From an uncultured Oribacterium sp. (GTDB taxonomy: Bacteria > Bacillota > Clostridia > Lachnospirales > Lachnospiraceae), in assembly GCA_934279105.1 (NCBI GenBank), contig CAKQWR010000053.1, forward strand, positions 1 to 11,604: a stretch of DNA of 11,604 nt, in the 5' to 3' direction. Each line of letters opens with the position of its first letter. Position 1 is the first letter of the stretch. The notes below the pieces were generated by a model. It was not told the origin of the DNA. It searched no databases and saw only the letters and a list, made by a program, of their open reading frames with translations. The position numbers were made by a program, and so were the translations under genes. This document shows, piece by piece, positions 1 to 7,807 of this stretch.

Positions 1-2
1 TG

Positions 3-1100
3 ATGCAGCTGATGGCACATATCGGAATTGCATCCGTCATCACGGTCATCGTCCTCGTGTTTCTCATCACGAACATCACGGCCATCACCCGATTCCTCTA
101 TCAGACAGGAAACGATTCTCAGGCCCTGCAGCGCTTTGCGCTCGGCTCGACCATCAGTGTCCTGCTTTTTGTGTTACTCGGAATTCTTATTTTTTCGCTG
201 GTGTTTCTGCTGCTTCAGCGGAAGATGGCACGGGATATCGAGACGATCGCCAATGCGGTGAAGCAGATCTCCGAGGGAGATCTCAGCACGCGTCTGGAAC
301 TCGAGGGAGAAGGGGAACTCACCGATATCGCAGAAAACCTGAATCGTATGGAGGAGGATATCCAGGAGCTCATCGATAAGGAACGAAAATCAGAGCAGTC
401 GAAAACGGATCTGATTACGAATGTCGCCCATGACCTGCGTACACCACTGACTTCGATTCTCGGTTATCTCGAGCTGCTTCGAAAAAATCAGAAGCTGTCT
501 CCGGAGATGCAGCAGAAGTATCTGGATATCGCGTATAACAAGTCCGTTCGACTACAGAAGCTGATCGAAGAACTGTTTGGCTTCACGAAGCTTTCCTATG
601 GAAAAATTAACATGAACGTGCAGAAGCTGGATATCGTCGAGCTGCTGGCACAGCTTCTCGAGGAAAGCTATCCGAATTTCCAGAAGAACGGATTGAGTTA
701 TGATTTCGTATCGAACCGGAAATCGCAGATCATCGAAGCAGATGGGGACCTGCTGGCTCGTCTGTTTGATAATCTGATCGGCAATGCGATCAAGTACGGT
801 AAAGAGGGAAAGCGTATCCGTGTCAACCTCCGGGCGGATCGTGAAAACGTTACGATTAAAATCGTAAATTATGGGTATGTGATTCCGGAAAATGAACTGC
901 CGCTGATTTTCGAACGTTTTTATCGTACGGACCACAGCCGTACGAATGCATCCGGACCGGGTGGTACGGGACTGGGACTGGCCATCGTAAAAAACATCGC
1001 GGATATGCATCATGGTACGGTTTCGGTATCTTCGGACCTGTCGGGAACGGTTTTCACCGTTCGTTTGAAGATCCATTTTGATGAGGAGAGAACATTTTGA
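3..1100 (+). CDS. VanS-like sensor histidine kinase (5' end possibly outside window)
   Basis: Membrane sensor kinase that should autophosphorylate on His and pass phosphate to a response regulator. Two hydrophobic segments (about residues 8-28 and 48-71) flank a very short outside loop, suggesting sensing within the membrane or through a partner. A HAMP linker follows (about 72-124). The H-box NVAHDLRTPLTS carries the phospho-accepting H143, then comes the ATPase domain with N-box LFDNLIGNAIKYG (254-266) and the G2 box GTGLGLAIVK (321-330). The G1 position reads NYG (289-291) where many kinases have DxG, a change I associate with VanS-type kinases. The first ATG lies at base 3, so the true start may be upstream and the protein incomplete. 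Its stop overlaps the next gene by 4 nt, so it probably belongs to the same transcript and may control the transporter genes. No response regulator is visible; it would be expected just upstream. Confidence 0.9.
   Translation: MQLMAHIGIASVITVIVLVFLITNITAITRFLYQTGNDSQALQRFALGSTISVLLFVLLGILIFSLVFLLLQRKMARDIETIANAVKQISEGDLSTRLELEGEGELTDIAENLNRMEEDIQELIDKERKSEQSKTDLITNVAHDLRTPLTSILGYLELLRKNQKLSPEMQQKYLDIAYNKSVRLQKLIEELFGFTKLSYGKINMNVQKLDIVELLAQLLEESYPNFQKNGLSYDFVSNRKSQIIEADGDLLARLFDNLIGNAIKYGKEGKRIRVNLRADRENVTIKIVNYGYVIPENELPLIFERFYRTDHSRTNASGPGGTGLGLAIVKNIADMHHGTVSVSSDLSGTVFTVRLKIHFDEERTF
1083..1099 (+). promoter_or_regulatory. Ribosome site and TTG start of the amidotransferase-fold membrane protein
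   Basis: GAGGAG (1083-1088) sits 8 nt before TTG at 1097, whose last two bases form part of the kinase stop codon TGA (1098-1100). This favours translational coupling from the TTG. A competing start is the in-frame ATG at 1187, with GGGGAG at 1173-1178 also 8 nt upstream. It would begin directly at the signal-peptide hydrophobic stretch and shorten the protein by 30 residues. Confidence 0.6.
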
Positions 1101-3601
1101 ATTCCGGACGGAAGCGAAGCGCTTCGATTCAACGAATTTTATATGGTGTGTACAGCGCGTTCGGTAAGACCCGGGGAGTGTGGCTTATGCTGTCTATGCT
1201 CTGTCTTCTGTTCTTCTTTTCTATCCGAAGCTATGCGGATACAGTCGATCTTTCGGTGACCTACGGTTATCAGAATACGGCGAAGGCCGGACGACGTCTG
1301 CCTTTAAGCATTGGCATCGAAAATCATCAGGAAAGTACCTTTTCCGGCTATATCCATGTGTATATGGCGGAGTCTGAGGATAGTGTATATGAGTATCGCT
1401 ACCAGAAAATCGTCGAGGGCGGGTCGTCCGATACGTTAAATGTTACGGTTTCCCTGAGCTCTGGTATCAGTCAGATTCTGGTGACGGCAGAGGATCGAAG
1501 CGGTCGTACACTGGGAACGCGTAGAATCGGCCTTGATGTGGCCGGTTCGGATGCAGAGCTGATCATCGGCGTCCTTTCGGACCATCCGGAGGCGCTGTCA
1601 TATCTGAATGATGTGGGCATCAATAACGGTATTCTGCGAACGAGGAGTGTGCATCTGCCAGTGGATGATCTTCCGGATTCGGAAAACGAGCTGGATCAGC
1701 TGGATGTTCTTCTGATATCGGATTTTCCGATGAATAAAATCCAAAAGAATGAGGCTGCGGTCATCGCACAGTGGGTACGGGATGGCGGTATTCTGCTACT
1801 TGGAACCGGCGCACTCGGCACAGAGGCCGTAGACCCTTACTTTTCATCGTATCTGAAGACTCCGCTCCAGCCGATGCAGATGAGTCTTGTGATGGGAAAG
1901 ATGAATGATCAACGTGACGAGGGGAGTCTCTTGAAGCTGATTGCATCACCAGTATATACGGCAGGTGGCCAGGAGGTGATGCTGTCCGATGGTATACCGA
2001 TCGTGGCAGAGACATCGGAGGGCGCTGGTATGGTTGTAATCAGCGGCTATGATTTCTGTGATCTCACACGTTTTGCGACGGATCAGAGCAGCTATGTCGA
2101 TCAGTTGTTTACATCGATTCTTGGAAAATCACGTTTGGAAAATCACTCGATCTCGGCTTCGGAGCGAAGCCTGGCACAGTACTGGAATGTACAGGAAATC
2201 ATGAATCTGAGCGATCTTCGGAAGATTCCGAAGCCGGTGCTTTATGTGATTATTCTGGGAGCGTATGTGCTCCTGATCGGACCGGGACTGTATTTCTTCA
2301 TGCGTGAACGGCAGGTCCTTCGGATGTATCGTCCCGGCGTACTGCTGGTGACAGTGCTGACGATCATCCTCGTCTATGTGATGGGGCTGGGCACCCGCTT
2401 TAATGGTCCATTTCTCAGTTATGTAAGGCTGAAGAATATTTCAGAAGGAAGCGTCGACGAAACGGACTATTTGAACCTTCGTTCACCGTATTTCCGAAGC
2501 TATGAGCTTCCGGTGAAGACAGAGTACGATGTGTATCCGATTTTAAGGGGCGCCGATTTCAGCGGCGATATTCAGGGCCTTCTTTCGATGGAGGACTATG
2601 TAAGTCATACGACCATCGATAACGGCCGTGAGAAGAAAATCATCACGATTCAGAATGCAGCACCATTTGAGGCACGTTATTTCGAGCTGCACAACAATAT
2701 GCCGAACGCCGATGGCAGCTTTCAGGCAGATATCGTTTTTGCGGATGGCAGTGTGCGAGGGACACTTACCAATGGCACAGCGTATAATCTCGTCGATGCG
2801 GCCGTGCTGATCTTCGGCAAGGTCATCCGGATCGGTCGACTGGATGCGGGCGCCAGCATTGACCTTCAGAACGGTGAGGTGATCAATGTTCCGGTGGGGG
2901 ATAGTCGTGAGATTGCGGCCAGTGTGACCAGTGGCTCCTGGCAGAGCTTCCTCCGTTACTATCTTATGAACAGCATGAATGGCTATTTCAGCGATGCACG
3001 TATCGTCGGCTGTGTCCGGGAGGGGAATCCGGAGGGGCAGATGCTGGATTTCACGGACGAGACAAATATGGACAGCTATGGAATTACGATGGTGGTGTCT
3101 TCGCTGCCACTCAGCACCCGTGTGGGGGATGTGTATAGCTACAGTGCACTTTCTACGGATCCTCTGGTGCAGTCCGGGGATTATGATGCGACGGATAACA
3201 CGACCTCGAGTGCATGGCCGACAACGCTCGAGTATCATCTCGGTGAGGGAAATGACATTACGAGTCTCACGATCGAGAGCCTCTCGATAAATGATGCGGG
3301 TGATGCGAAGTCGATAGGGAATGTACGTCCGTTCCGTGGCAGTATGAGCTTCTATAATTATGCGACGGGTGGTTTCGATGTGATCGATATCGGAAATGGT
3401 GTACTGACGAGGGAACAGCTGGGCACTTACCTCAATCAGGACAATGTACTCATCGTGCGTTATACCTCGAGTGAGGAGAATACGGGCATCGATGAGCGTC
3501 GCTATCTTCCGATGCTGACGGTAACCGTCATGGATAAGGAAACAGAGCCGGTGACGATGATCGATGCGGCGGAGCTTCAGGAAGCGGAGTCCATCGGGTA
3601 G
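1097..3601 (+). CDS. Large exported membrane protein with glutamine-amidotransferase-like domain, ABC cluster partner
   Basis: Function not known. The N-terminus has a signal-peptide-like segment (about residues 29-47, ending RSYA-D). A beta-rich outside region follows (about 48-150). Residues about 150-345 resemble the class I glutamine-amidotransferase-like fold found in ABC-associated membrane proteins, with DVLLISDFP (203-211) and then WVRDGGILLLGTGALG (226-241). I see no convincing catalytic Cys-His-Glu triad, so a structural or binding role is more likely than enzymatic. Two membrane helices lie at about 380-402 and 413-432, and a roughly 400-residue outside domain ends the protein. Translation of the TTG start overlaps the kinase stop, and the ABC ATPase begins 31 nt downstream, so it is probably an accessory part of that transporter, perhaps acting at the cell surface. 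An alternative start is M31 at base 1187. Membership of the cluster is well supported; the role is inference. Confidence 0.82.
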   Translation: MNSGRKRSASIQRILYGVYSAFGKTRGVWLMLSMLCLLFFFSIRSYADTVDLSVTYGYQNTAKAGRRLPLSIGIENHQESTFSGYIHVYMAESEDSVYEYRYQKIVEGGSSDTLNVTVSLSSGISQILVTAEDRSGRTLGTRRIGLDVAGSDAELIIGVLSDHPEALSYLNDVGINNGILRTRSVHLPVDDLPDSENELDQLDVLLISDFPMNKIQKNEAAVIAQWVRDGGILLLGTGALGTEAVDPYFSSYLKTPLQPMQMSLVMGKMNDQRDEGSLLKLIASPVYTAGGQEVMLSDGIPIVAETSEGAGMVVISGYDFCDLTRFATDQSSYVDQLFTSILGKSRLENHSISASERSLAQYWNVQEIMNLSDLRKIPKPVLYVIILGAYVLLIGPGLYFFMRERQVLRMYRPGVLLVTVLTIILVYVMGLGTRFNGPFLSYVRLKNISEGSVDETDYLNLRSPYFRSYELPVKTEYDVYPILRGADFSGDIQGLLSMEDYVSHTTIDNGREKKIITIQNAAPFEARYFELHNNMPNADGSFQADIVFADGSVRGTLTNGTAYNLVDAAVLIFGKVIRIGRLDAGASIDLQNGEVINVPVGDSREIAASVTSGSWQSFLRYYLMNSMNGYFSDARIVGCVREGNPEGQMLDFTDETNMDSYGITMVVSSLPLSTRVGDVYSYSALSTDPLVQSGDYDATDNTTSSAWPTTLEYHLGEGNDITSLTIESLSINDAGDAKSIGNVRPFRGSMSFYNYATGGFDVIDIGNGVLTREQLGTYLNQDNVLIVRYTSSEENTGIDERRYLPMLTVTVMDKETEPVTMIDAAELQEAESIG

Positions 3602-3632
3602 ATGAATAACCGGATGAGAAAGGAGCGCATCC

Positions 3633-4604
3633 ATGATTTCTTTTGAAAATATAACGAAGAGTTACGGTCATGTGACGGCGCTCGAAGGACTTACGATGCA
3701 TGTAGAGGATGGTGCGCTTTATGGACTTATCGGGCCGAATGGTGCCGGGAAGACGACGGCACTCCGTATCCTTCTCGGACTGGTGTATCCGGACAGCGGA
3801 CGCGTCATGATCGATGACATGGAGGCGGGGTCCCGTGTGCGCCGTCTAAAGCGGCACATCGGCTATGTGCCGGATCGTATCGGCGCGTATCCGAACCTGC
3901 GGGTATCGGAGTATATGGACTTCTTTGCAGACTGCTATGATCTGTCCGGAGCGAAGACGAAGCGGCAGATTCAGATGTTGCTGGATCTTGTGGGGCTTCG
4001 TGATCGCCAGAGCCAGTACATGGATGCGCTGAGCCGAGGAATGCAGCAGAAGCTGAGTCTGGCTCGTGCCCTGATCCATGATCCGAAAATTCTGATTATG
4101 GATGATCCGGCGGCAGATCTGGATCCGGCGACGCGGTTCGAAATCCGGCAGATCATCGCAAGCCTTGCGGATTCTGGTAAAACGATTCTGATCAGCTCAC
4201 GTATGCTGATGGATATCTCGGAGCTCTGTACGGATATCGGAATCATCGATCATGGAAAACTCGTGATGGAAGGAAAAATCCATGATGTGCTGGATCGGCT
4301 GGATGCATCGAATCCGATCATCATCAATATTGCGGGCAATATGAGTACGGCTATGCAGACCTTACGGCATGACCGGATGGTGAAATCCATCAGTATACGG
4401 GATAGGAATCTTCTGATTACCTATAGTGGAAACCAGAGGGATGAGTCGGCGCTGTTACGCCGTTTGATCGAAGCCGGGGTGCCGGTTCGGGGATTCCATC
4501 GGGAAAAGGGAGATCTGGAATCTCTGTTCCTGCAGCTGACCGGTGCGCGTGAAGAAAGGAGGGTGACCTACTATGAAGCTGAATCCGATTTTCCGGAGGG
4601 ATGA
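3633..4604 (+). CDS. ABC transporter ATP-binding protein with atypical catalytic residues
   Basis: Nucleotide-binding subunit, presumed to power the permease encoded next. Walker A is GPNGAGKT (34-41). The Q-loop region reads GYVPD (77-81). The signature is LSRGMQQKLSLARAL (133-147). Walker B is ILIMDDP (153-159). The C-terminal part (about 225-323) is an accessory domain typical of ABC-2 exporters. Two residues are unusual. The catalytic Glu after Walker B is D158 (codon GAT at 4104), and the H-loop His is R190 (CGT at 4200, in ISSRML). The D-loop reads AADLDP instead of the common xxGLDP. Both changes would be expected to lower ATP hydrolysis, so the subunit may work slowly or as a regulated switch. 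AAAGGAG (3619-3625) lies 7 nt before the ATG, and the 3' end overlaps the permease gene by 32 nt. Family assignment is certain; the substrate is unknown. Confidence 0.95.
   Translation: MISFENITKSYGHVTALEGLTMHVEDGALYGLIGPNGAGKTTALRILLGLVYPDSGRVMIDDMEAGSRVRRLKRHIGYVPDRIGAYPNLRVSEYMDFFADCYDLSGAKTKRQIQMLLDLVGLRDRQSQYMDALSRGMQQKLSLARALIHDPKILIMDDPAADLDPATRFEIRQIIASLADSGKTILISSRMLMDISELCTDIGIIDHGKLVMEGKIHDVLDRLDASNPIIINIAGNMSTAMQTLRHDRMVKSISIRDRNLLITYSGNQRDESALLRRLIEAGVPVRGFHREKGDLESLFLQLTGAREERRVTYYEAESDFPEG
4555..4566 (+). promoter_or_regulatory. Near-perfect Shine-Dalgarno for the permease, inside the ATPase gene
   Basis: AAAGGAGGGTGA lies inside the ATPase coding sequence, about 10 nt ahead of the permease ATG at 4573. 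It decides that start and explains how the 32-nt overlapping gene is translated at a level of its own. Confidence 0.75.
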
Positions 4605-5307
4605 GATCATCAGCGCACGTAGTCTGACACTCCCGCTGATGGTGACGATGCTGAATGGTGGTCTCACCATCCTGATTCTCATCAATTTATTCTATATCGT
4701 TTCCACGGCAGAACTGACTGGTGAAATCGCTTACCAGAGTTTTCTTCGAACATACTATATCGCGGCACTTCTGGAAATTCTTCTCGTTATCATGAGTGCG
4801 CCGGCGCTGGCGGCTTCCTCGGTGACCAGTGAACGGGATCCGCGGAATCTGGGGCTTCTGCTGACGACCCAGCTGTCCCCTTTTGATATCATCATCGGAA
4901 AGCTGATGGGGGTGCTGAGTACGCTGTTTCTTCTTGTGCTGAGTTCTCTTCCGATTCTGGCAACGGTTTATATTTATGGCGGTGTCATGATGATCGATAT
5001 CGTTCTGTATCTTCTGACTGCCTTCGTATGTGCGATTCTGTCGAGCAGTATCGGGATTTTGTCGAGTGTCAGCATCTACATTACGGCAGCCGCTACGCTG
5101 GTGTCTTATGGTGGGATTGCCCTCAGTCTCGGTGCGGCGATCGCGTTTATCCGTTTTCACGGCCGGGTGGGGCTAAGTGGCATACAGTCCTATATGATCG
5201 CACTTCTCCTGTTGCTGCTGATTTCCTCCCTCCTGCTGTATATCAGTATGCGGAGAATCGCACCGCGTCCGGTGCGCCGCGGTGGAGCTGCTGGTGCGGA
5301 TAGGTGA
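4573..5307 (+). CDS. ABC-2 type transporter permease
   Basis: Membrane subunit of the transporter whose ATPase is encoded just upstream. It has 244 residues with about six hydrophobic helices, near 20-43, 62-82, 110-133, 141-161, 166-192 and 205-225. Between helices 2 and 3 is the cytoplasmic coupling motif TSERDPRNLGLLLTTQLSP (85-103), which matches the TxERexGTLdLLLtTPLSp pattern of ABC-2 permeases. The C-terminus is short, basic and Gly-rich. The start lies 32 nt inside the ATPase gene behind a near-perfect ribosome site, so the two subunits are probably translated together. Together with the large exported protein upstream, this suggests a three-part export or membrane-remodelling system controlled by the neighbouring sensor kinase. 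Substrate unknown. The helix count is by eye. Confidence 0.9.
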   Translation: MKLNPIFRRDEIISARSLTLPLMVTMLNGGLTILILINLFYIVSTAELTGEIAYQSFLRTYYIAALLEILLVIMSAPALAASSVTSERDPRNLGLLLTTQLSPFDIIIGKLMGVLSTLFLLVLSSLPILATVYIYGGVMMIDIVLYLLTAFVCAILSSSIGILSSVSIYITAAATLVSYGGIALSLGAAIAFIRFHGRVGLSGIQSYMIALLLLLLISSLLLYISMRRIAPRPVRRGGAAGADR

Positions 5308-5330
5308 GCGATGTAGTCATTGACCGCGTC

Positions 5331-5347
5331 GGTGGCACGGTGCCATC
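5331..5347 (+). terminator. Weak hairpin after the ABC cluster
   Basis: GGTGGCA (5331-5337) pairs with TGCCATC (5341-5347) across a CGG loop, giving 7 bp including one G-T pair, 24 nt after the permease stop. Downstream sequence is T-rich (TTGTTTCTCTTT) but there is no clean T run right after the stem. It could be a weak terminator for the four-gene cluster or an unrelated stem. Confidence 0.35.
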
Positions 5348-5383
5348 AGACTTGTTTCTCTTTGGATGCACATAAAGCAATTC

Positions 5384-5412
5384 TTGAAAACGAAGACTGT
5401 TTATGCTTAAAT
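5384..5412 (+). promoter_or_regulatory. Likely sigma-A promoter for udk
   Basis: TTGAAA (5384-5389; 5 of 6 to consensus) is 17 nt from TTAAAT (5407-5412; 4 of 6). Transcription would start near 5419, about 30 nt before the udk ATG at 5449. The site lies in the 141-nt gap after the ABC cluster, which supports udk being an independent transcript. Confidence 0.5.
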
Positions 5413-5448
5413 GTTATCTGATTAGCACTCAGATGTAAGAGGTGAAAG

Positions 5449-6081
5449 ATGAACTGTATCATGATCGGTATCGCCGGTGGTTCAGGCTCCGGCAAGTCTA
5501 CTTTTACGAATCGTCTTAAGAAGGAATTCGGTGACCAGGTCACCGTTATTTATCATGACAATTACTATAAGTCGAATGATGGTATTCCGTTTGAAGTTCG
5601 GCAGAAGGTGAACTATGATCATCCGGACGCGTTTGAAACGGATCTCCTCATCGCGCATCTGAAGGCACTTCGTCGTGGTGAGAGTGTGCAGTGTCCGATT
5701 TATGATTATGCACAGCATAATCGTACGCAGGAGACGACGGAGCTTCGACCAAGCAGAATCATCATCATCGAGGGTATTCTCGTCCTCGAAAATCCGGAAC
5801 TTCGTTCACTTTTCGACATCAAAATATATGTAGAAGCCGATGCTGATGAGCGTATCATCCGTCGCATCATACGTGATGTGAAGGAGCGTGGCCGTCATGT
5901 CGAAGATATCTCTGAGCAGTATCTTACGACGGTGAAGCCGATGCACTATCTGTATGTGGAACCGACGAGAGCACTCGCAGACATCGTCATCAACAGTGGT
6001 ATGAATGATGTTGCCTTCGATCTTATGCGTACGAAGATTCAGAAGATTCTCGATACGCCGGAGAGCGGAGCTGAAGAATAG
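5449..6081 (+). CDS. udk: Uridine kinase
   Basis: Phosphorylates uridine and cytidine to UMP and CMP using a nucleoside triphosphate, in cytoplasmic pyrimidine salvage. At 210 residues it matches the usual bacterial length. It has the P-loop GGSGSGKS (10-17), HDNYYKS (36-42), NYDHPDAF (55-62), PIYDY (83-87), IIIEGIL (105-111), the lid region RRIIRDVKERGR (138-149), and EPTRALADIVI (171-181), all in the positions expected for Udk. The start is fixed by AAGAGGTGA just upstream. It is separated from the preceding ABC cluster by 141 nt containing a candidate promoter, and from thrC by 84 nt. A related nucleoside kinase such as phosphoribulokinase-family members is the only alternative, and the NYDHPDAF and PIYDY motifs favour Udk. 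Confidence 0.96.
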   Translation: MNCIMIGIAGGSGSGKSTFTNRLKKEFGDQVTVIYHDNYYKSNDGIPFEVRQKVNYDHPDAFETDLLIAHLKALRRGESVQCPIYDYAQHNRTQETTELRPSRIIIIEGILVLENPELRSLFDIKIYVEADADERIIRRIIRDVKERGRHVEDISEQYLTTVKPMHYLYVEPTRALADIVINSGMNDVAFDLMRTKIQKILDTPESGAEE

Positions 6082-6088
6082 GCCATCG

Positions 6089-6104
6089 CGGTCGATCGCG
6101 ACCG
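6089..6104 (+). other. Short hairpin between udk and thrC
   Basis: CGGTCG pairs perfectly with CGACCG across an ATCG loop, 8 nt after the udk stop. No T run follows (the next bases are ATGAAGGATAAACG), so it is not a standard intrinsic terminator. It may stabilise the udk mRNA 3' end. The rest of the 84-nt gap shows no clear promoter. Confidence 0.4.
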
Positions 6105-6152
6105 ATGAAGGATAAACGCAGTTTGTTAAACGTACACTTTACATGGATGAAT

Positions 6153-6159
6153 GGGAGGT
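6153..6159 (+). promoter_or_regulatory. Ribosome site fixing the thrC start
   Basis: GGGAGGT ends 6 nt before ATG at 6166. The longer in-frame ATG at 6151 overlaps this site and has no ribosome site of its own, so it is not the start. Beginning at 6166 gives the usual threonine synthase N-terminus, MLYNSTRG. Confidence 0.85.
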
Positions 6160-6165
6160 AGCCGC

Positions 6166-7647
6166 ATGCTTTACAACAGTACCCGAGGGGGAGAGAATGG
6201 ACTTCGCGCATCGGAGGCGATTCTAAAGGGGCTCGCAGCGGATGGTGGTCTTTTCATGCCGGAGAAACTGCCGGTATTTACGAAGTCACTTTCGGAATTA
6301 AGCACGCTTTCATATCAGGATCTTGCATATGAAATCATGAAGGAGTTTTTTACGGATTTTACAGAGGAAGAACTTCGACACTGTATTCGTGCGGCGTATG
6401 ATGAGAAGTTTGAGGATCCGAAGATCGCTCCGCTTGTAAAGAAGGGGGATGCCTGGTATCTGGAACTGTTCCATGGAAAAACCATCGCGTTTAAGGATAT
6501 GGCGCTTTCCATCCTGCCGCATCTTATGGTGACCAGTGCACGGAAGAATCAGGTGACGGATCGAATCGTGATTCTGACGGCGACCTCCGGTGATACCGGT
6601 AAGGCAGCGATGGCTGGCTTTGCAGATGTACCGGGCACTGAAATCATCGTATTTTATCCATACGGCGGTGTTTCCCGCTTCCAGGAGCTTCAGATGCGTA
6701 CGGAGCCGGGAAAGAATACCCATGCGGCAGCTATCCGTGGTAATTTCGATGATGCACAGACCGGCGTAAAGGAGATTTTCCATGATCAGGCGTTCGCAAA
6801 GATGCTGAAGGAGAAGGGCGTCGTACTGAGTTCCGCGAACTCGATCAACATCGGTCGTCTGGTACCGCAGGTTGTGTACTATGTTTATGCGTACGGGCAG
6901 ATGCTCCAGGCCGGTGATGTCGCAGAGGGTGAGAAGATCAATGTCTGCGTACCGACCGGTAATTTCGGAAATATTCTGGCGGCCTACCTCGCAAAGCACA
7001 TGGGCGTGCCGATCGAGAAGCTGATTTGTGCATCCAACGAAAACAAGGTATTAACGGATTTCTTCGGTACCGGTGCGTATGATCGGAACCGTCCGTTTAT
7101 TCTGACCTCGAGCCCATCGATGGATATTCTGATTTCTTCGAATCTGGAGCGTCTCATTTATCTCAGCACCGGCTGTGACAGTGTGAAGACGCGTCAGCTT
7201 ATGGAGGATCTTCGTACGAAGGGCGTTTATGAAGTGAGCGACGATATGCGTGCGTTTATGTCGGATTTTGTCGGTGGTTTCGCAGAGGAATCCGAGGTCT
7301 TCCATACGATCCGTGATCTGAAGGAAACGGTCGGCTATGTACTGGATCCGCACACGGCAGTTGCATCGACGGTCTATAAGCAGTATGCTGAAAAGAGTGG
7401 CGATACCCGTAAGACGGTCATCGCATCGACGGCGAGTCCGTTTAAGTTTGCACCGAATGTGATGAAGGCGCTCGGTATCGATGTGGAAAATCAGGATGTG
7501 TTCGATGTGATCGATCAGCTGTCGGAGATTTCCGGTGTTCCTGAGCCACGCGCGATTCGTGAGGTACGGAATGCAGAGATTCGCCACAGTGAGGTCTGCG
7601 AGATTTCCGAGATGCAGAAGACCGTGGAGAAATTCCTGTTTTCTTAA
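6166..7647 (+). CDS. thrC: Threonine synthase
   Basis: Pyridoxal-phosphate enzyme converting O-phosphohomoserine to threonine and phosphate, the last step of threonine synthesis. The protein of 493 residues fits the long (fungal/enteric-like) threonine synthase class. The N-terminus MLYNSTRGG and LAADGGLFMPE (23-33) are family hallmarks. K110 in TIAFKDMALSILP is the expected cofactor lysine. TATSGDTGKAA (138-148), FYPYGGVSRFQELQM (163-177), SSANSINIGRLVPQ (222-235) and the phosphate-binding PTGNFGN (263-269) follow in the proper order. It stands between udk and fba without other threonine genes, so it is probably transcribed alone or with udk. No T-box or other amino-acid leader is evident in the 84-nt upstream gap. 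Confidence 0.97.
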   Translation: MLYNSTRGGENGLRASEAILKGLAADGGLFMPEKLPVFTKSLSELSTLSYQDLAYEIMKEFFTDFTEEELRHCIRAAYDEKFEDPKIAPLVKKGDAWYLELFHGKTIAFKDMALSILPHLMVTSARKNQVTDRIVILTATSGDTGKAAMAGFADVPGTEIIVFYPYGGVSRFQELQMRTEPGKNTHAAAIRGNFDDAQTGVKEIFHDQAFAKMLKEKGVVLSSANSINIGRLVPQVVYYVYAYGQMLQAGDVAEGEKINVCVPTGNFGNILAAYLAKHMGVPIEKLICASNENKVLTDFFGTGAYDRNRPFILTSSPSMDILISSNLERLIYLSTGCDSVKTRQLMEDLRTKGVYEVSDDMRAFMSDFVGGFAEESEVFHTIRDLKETVGYVLDPHTAVASTVYKQYAEKSGDTRKTVIASTASPFKFAPNVMKALGIDVENQDVFDVIDQLSEISGVPEPRAIREVRNAEIRHSEVCEISEMQKTVEKFLFS

Positions 7648-7685
7648 GACGTCTTTTTCGGATAGCCATCGCAAGAAGATTTGTT

Positions 7686-7691
7686 TATAAT
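7686..7691 (+). promoter_or_regulatory. Possible -10 box upstream of fba
   Basis: A perfect TATAAT, preceded by TG two bases further upstream than in a standard extended -10, lies in the 160-nt gap before fba. No good -35 box is seen 16-18 nt upstream. A second weak candidate is TTGTCT (7723-7728) with TACAAT (7744-7749), but its 15-nt spacer is short. Promoter placement for fba is therefore uncertain; the gene's codon use suggests high expression. Confidence 0.35.
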
Positions 7692-7794
7692 GTACAACGG
7701 AAGCGGGAAAAGCAAAATTAGCTTGTCTATGTTTCTGTAGAAATACAATGCAGACCGTGTTAATATATTCACATAGTTTGTATTGCTATATTAT

Positions 7795-7800
7795 AGGAGG
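7795..7800 (+). promoter_or_regulatory. Ribosome site fixing the fba start
   Basis: A perfect AGGAGG ends 7 nt before ATG at 7808, followed by an A-rich spacer. The reading frame is open back to 7748, but the added 20 residues would be translated across this site and are not part of the aldolase family. Confidence 0.9.
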
Positions 7801-7807
7801 AAATAAA

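Noticed and set aside
2543..3634. 363-residue minus-strand reading frame
   Set aside because: It lies wholly opposite the amidotransferase-fold protein gene, has a His/Ile/Arg-rich composition typical of shadow frames, and shows no domain.
6151..6165. Earlier ATG of threonine synthase
   Set aside because: It overlaps the ribosome site GGGAGGT of the ATG at 6166 and has no ribosome site of its own.
7646..7655. AAGACGTCTT followed by T's after thrC as a terminator
   Set aside because: It is a perfect palindrome with no room for a loop, so the RNA hairpin would be very weak.
7748..7807. 20-residue N-terminal extension of the aldolase
   Set aside because: It would be translated across the perfect AGGAGG site that serves ATG 7808, and aldolases of this class begin at MLVNAKEML.
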